This document shows positions 32,621 through 33,620 of a stretch of 33,620 bases of DNA, in pieces (position 1 is the first letter of the stretch; every line of letters begins with the position of its first letter). A program made the position numbers and the translations under genes. Origin of the DNA: Bacillota bacterium. GTDB taxonomy: Bacteria; Bacillota; Clostridia; Lachnospirales; Cellulosilyticaceae. The stretch spans positions 1 through 33,620 of the forward strand of contig JAEYPM010000007.1 in NCBI GenBank assembly GCA_023410675.1. The letters run 5' to 3'. The notes under the pieces are model-generated. The model was not told where the DNA came from, ran no database searches, and worked only from the letters and a program-made list of their open reading frames with translations.

Positions 32621-33620
32621 TTAGTTTGGTAAGTCGATAGCGCCAATGCAGTTATAAAAAATCTGAATCCGCTGGGTTCTGCGGCCATCTACTTTTTCAG
32701 CCTTGAATACTATAATTTTGTCAATGAACTCTCGAATAATCTCTGCATCCAATTCTGTAATTTCTGTGTACTTTTTTACTAGTGCCAAAAAGCGGTCGGT
32801 ATTGAGGGACTGTTCATTTGCTGTATCAATGGTATGTTTTAATTTGGTTATCCTTTCTTCCAGTGCCTTCTGCTCGGTTTCATATTCAGCCGACATCTTG
32901 TAAAAACGCTCTTCGGTAATTTTGCCCATCACATTGTCTTCATATAGCTTTCGAATGATTTTATCTATGTCAGCAATGCGAGTCTGTGCTTGTTCATACT
33001 CCTTTTGACTTTGGCGGAGTTCTTTGGCAAGTTCCTTTTCTGAATTATTCATTACTATACGGATGAATTCCTGTTCATGGTCTTTGGCAAAGGAGGTTAC
33101 ACGTCTTAAGTCTTCTAGCAAAAGCTGTTCCACTACAACATTGCGTATCTGATGTGAACTGCACATACCCTTTTTCTTGCGGTAAGTAGCACAAACGAAG
33201 TATTCCTTATCGTGTGTCCATCCCTTGCCTCTAACCTGATACAGCTTTGCTCCACAGTCGGCACAGAACATCATGCCAGAGAGCATTCCCATTTCACCTA
33301 ATCGCGATGGTCTTCGCTTGCCATCTCTGATCTTCTGCACTGTTTCCCAAGTGCCCTCATCAATAATTGCTTCATGGGTATTTTTGAAAACCAGCCAATC
33401 TTCTGGATTGCTCAATATCTTGACTTTGCTCTTGTAGGACTTTTTAGAAGTCTTGAAATTTACCGTGTGACCTAGATATTCCATTTTAGCCAAAATATCT
33501 GCTACGGTACGAGCCGACCAAGCATATGGGTTTTCAGGTGGTCTTGCTGGAGTGTTAATACCCATTTTGCGAAGATGAACCGTAGGTGTATCAATGCATC
33601 GCTTTTCAAGTTGCTTTGCT
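32621..33620 (-). CDS. Large serine recombinase, C-terminal part (5' end outside window)
   Basis: The frame is open to the right edge (codons before the in-window ATG read KQLEKRCIDTPTVHLRK), so about 333 C-terminal residues are seen. They hold the end of the recombinase domain (INTPARPPENPYAWSARTV, EYLGHTVNFKT), a zinc ribbon (FCADCGAKL with CATYRKKKGMC), a long coiled coil and the closing EFIDKIIVFKAE segment. The catalytic Ser domain lies outside. Such enzymes integrate and excise conjugative transposons and phages without a homologous site, usually encoded at the element end, as here. Codon use and GC content are clearly higher than in the neighbouring genes, in line with transfer. Confidence 0.9.
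   Translation of the reverse strand, partial: AKQLEKRCIDTPTVHLRKMGINTPARPPENPYAWSARTVADILAKMEYLGHTVNFKTSKKSYKSKVKILSNPEDWLVFKNTHEAIIDEGTWETVQKIRDGKRRPSRLGEMGMLSGMMFCADCGAKLYQVRGKGWTHDKEYFVCATYRKKKGMCSSHQIRNVVVEQLLLEDLRRVTSFAKDHEQEFIRIVMNNSEKELAKELRQSQKEYEQAQTRIADIDKIIRKLYEDNVMGKITEERFYKMSAEYETEQKALEERITKLKHTIDTANEQSLNTDRFLALVKKYTEITELDAEIIREFIDKIIVFKAEKVDGRRTQRIQIFYNCIGAIDLPN

Noticed and set aside
1..33620. CRISPR array, tRNA, rRNA, or multi-gene phage-defence system
   Set aside because: No regularly spaced repeats, cloverleaf or rRNA sequence seen, and no defence gene cluster; the genes are mainly housekeeping.

Overview
The window is AT-rich chromosomal DNA from a spore-forming, low-GC Clostridia (Firmicutes), most like an anaerobic Lachnospiraceae/Cellulosilyticum-type bacterium. 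Grounds are an alpha/beta-type small acid-soluble spore protein, a Spo0E-like small protein, AddAB in place of RecBCD, HPr kinase/phosphorylase, a hybrid-cluster protein, strong AGGAGG ribosome sites with some GTG starts, and a ZTP and a cobalamin riboswitch. The genus is an inference.

Layout. 1-545: the 3' end of an insertion-sequence transposase, followed by a strongly folded non-coding stretch. 600-1121 (-): an orphan PemK/MazF-like protein. 1497-2915 (+): two membrane proteins (FUSC-like, DUF1189-like). 3070-4829 (-): purH behind a ZTP riboswitch with an overlapping terminator. 4951-5403 (+): a small DUF5721-like protein, overlapping tail-to-tail with the sugar operon on 5398-7620 (-): an FGGY kinase followed by an FSA/transaldolase-family aldolase. 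7967-8149 (-): SASP. 8427-10322 (+): htpG. 10389-17537 (-): addB-addA. 17686-18048 (-): unknown small protein. 18210-19178 (-): secreted SH3-NlpC/P60 hydrolase. 19293-20270 (-): TIM-barrel protein. 20364-20531 (-): Spo0E-like small protein. 20623-23477 (-): uvrC, then hprK. 23772-24875 (+): exported stalk-domain protein with a duplicated C-terminal domain. 24958-26595 (-): hcp. 26739-29769 (-): btuCDF-type transporter behind a cobalamin riboswitch. 30270-32513 (+): chemoreceptor with a lysine-rich N-terminal tail. 32621 to the end (-): large serine recombinase C-terminus of a mobile element that starts close behind the chemoreceptor.

Working together. The window is mostly core housekeeping: purine synthesis, sugar phosphate entry, double-strand-break and excision repair, carbon catabolite control, B12 uptake and nitrosative/oxidative defence. 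Two regulatory RNAs link genes to metabolite state: ZTP (folate stress) turns on purH, and cobalamin turns off its own importer. Both window edges are mobile DNA. I found no CRISPR array, tRNA, rRNA or multi-gene defence system. The less ordinary items are the duplicated xylB start region, the duplicated domain of the exported protein, the lysine-rich chemoreceptor tail, the degenerate Spo0E-like gene, and a possible terminator split by the right-hand mobile element.
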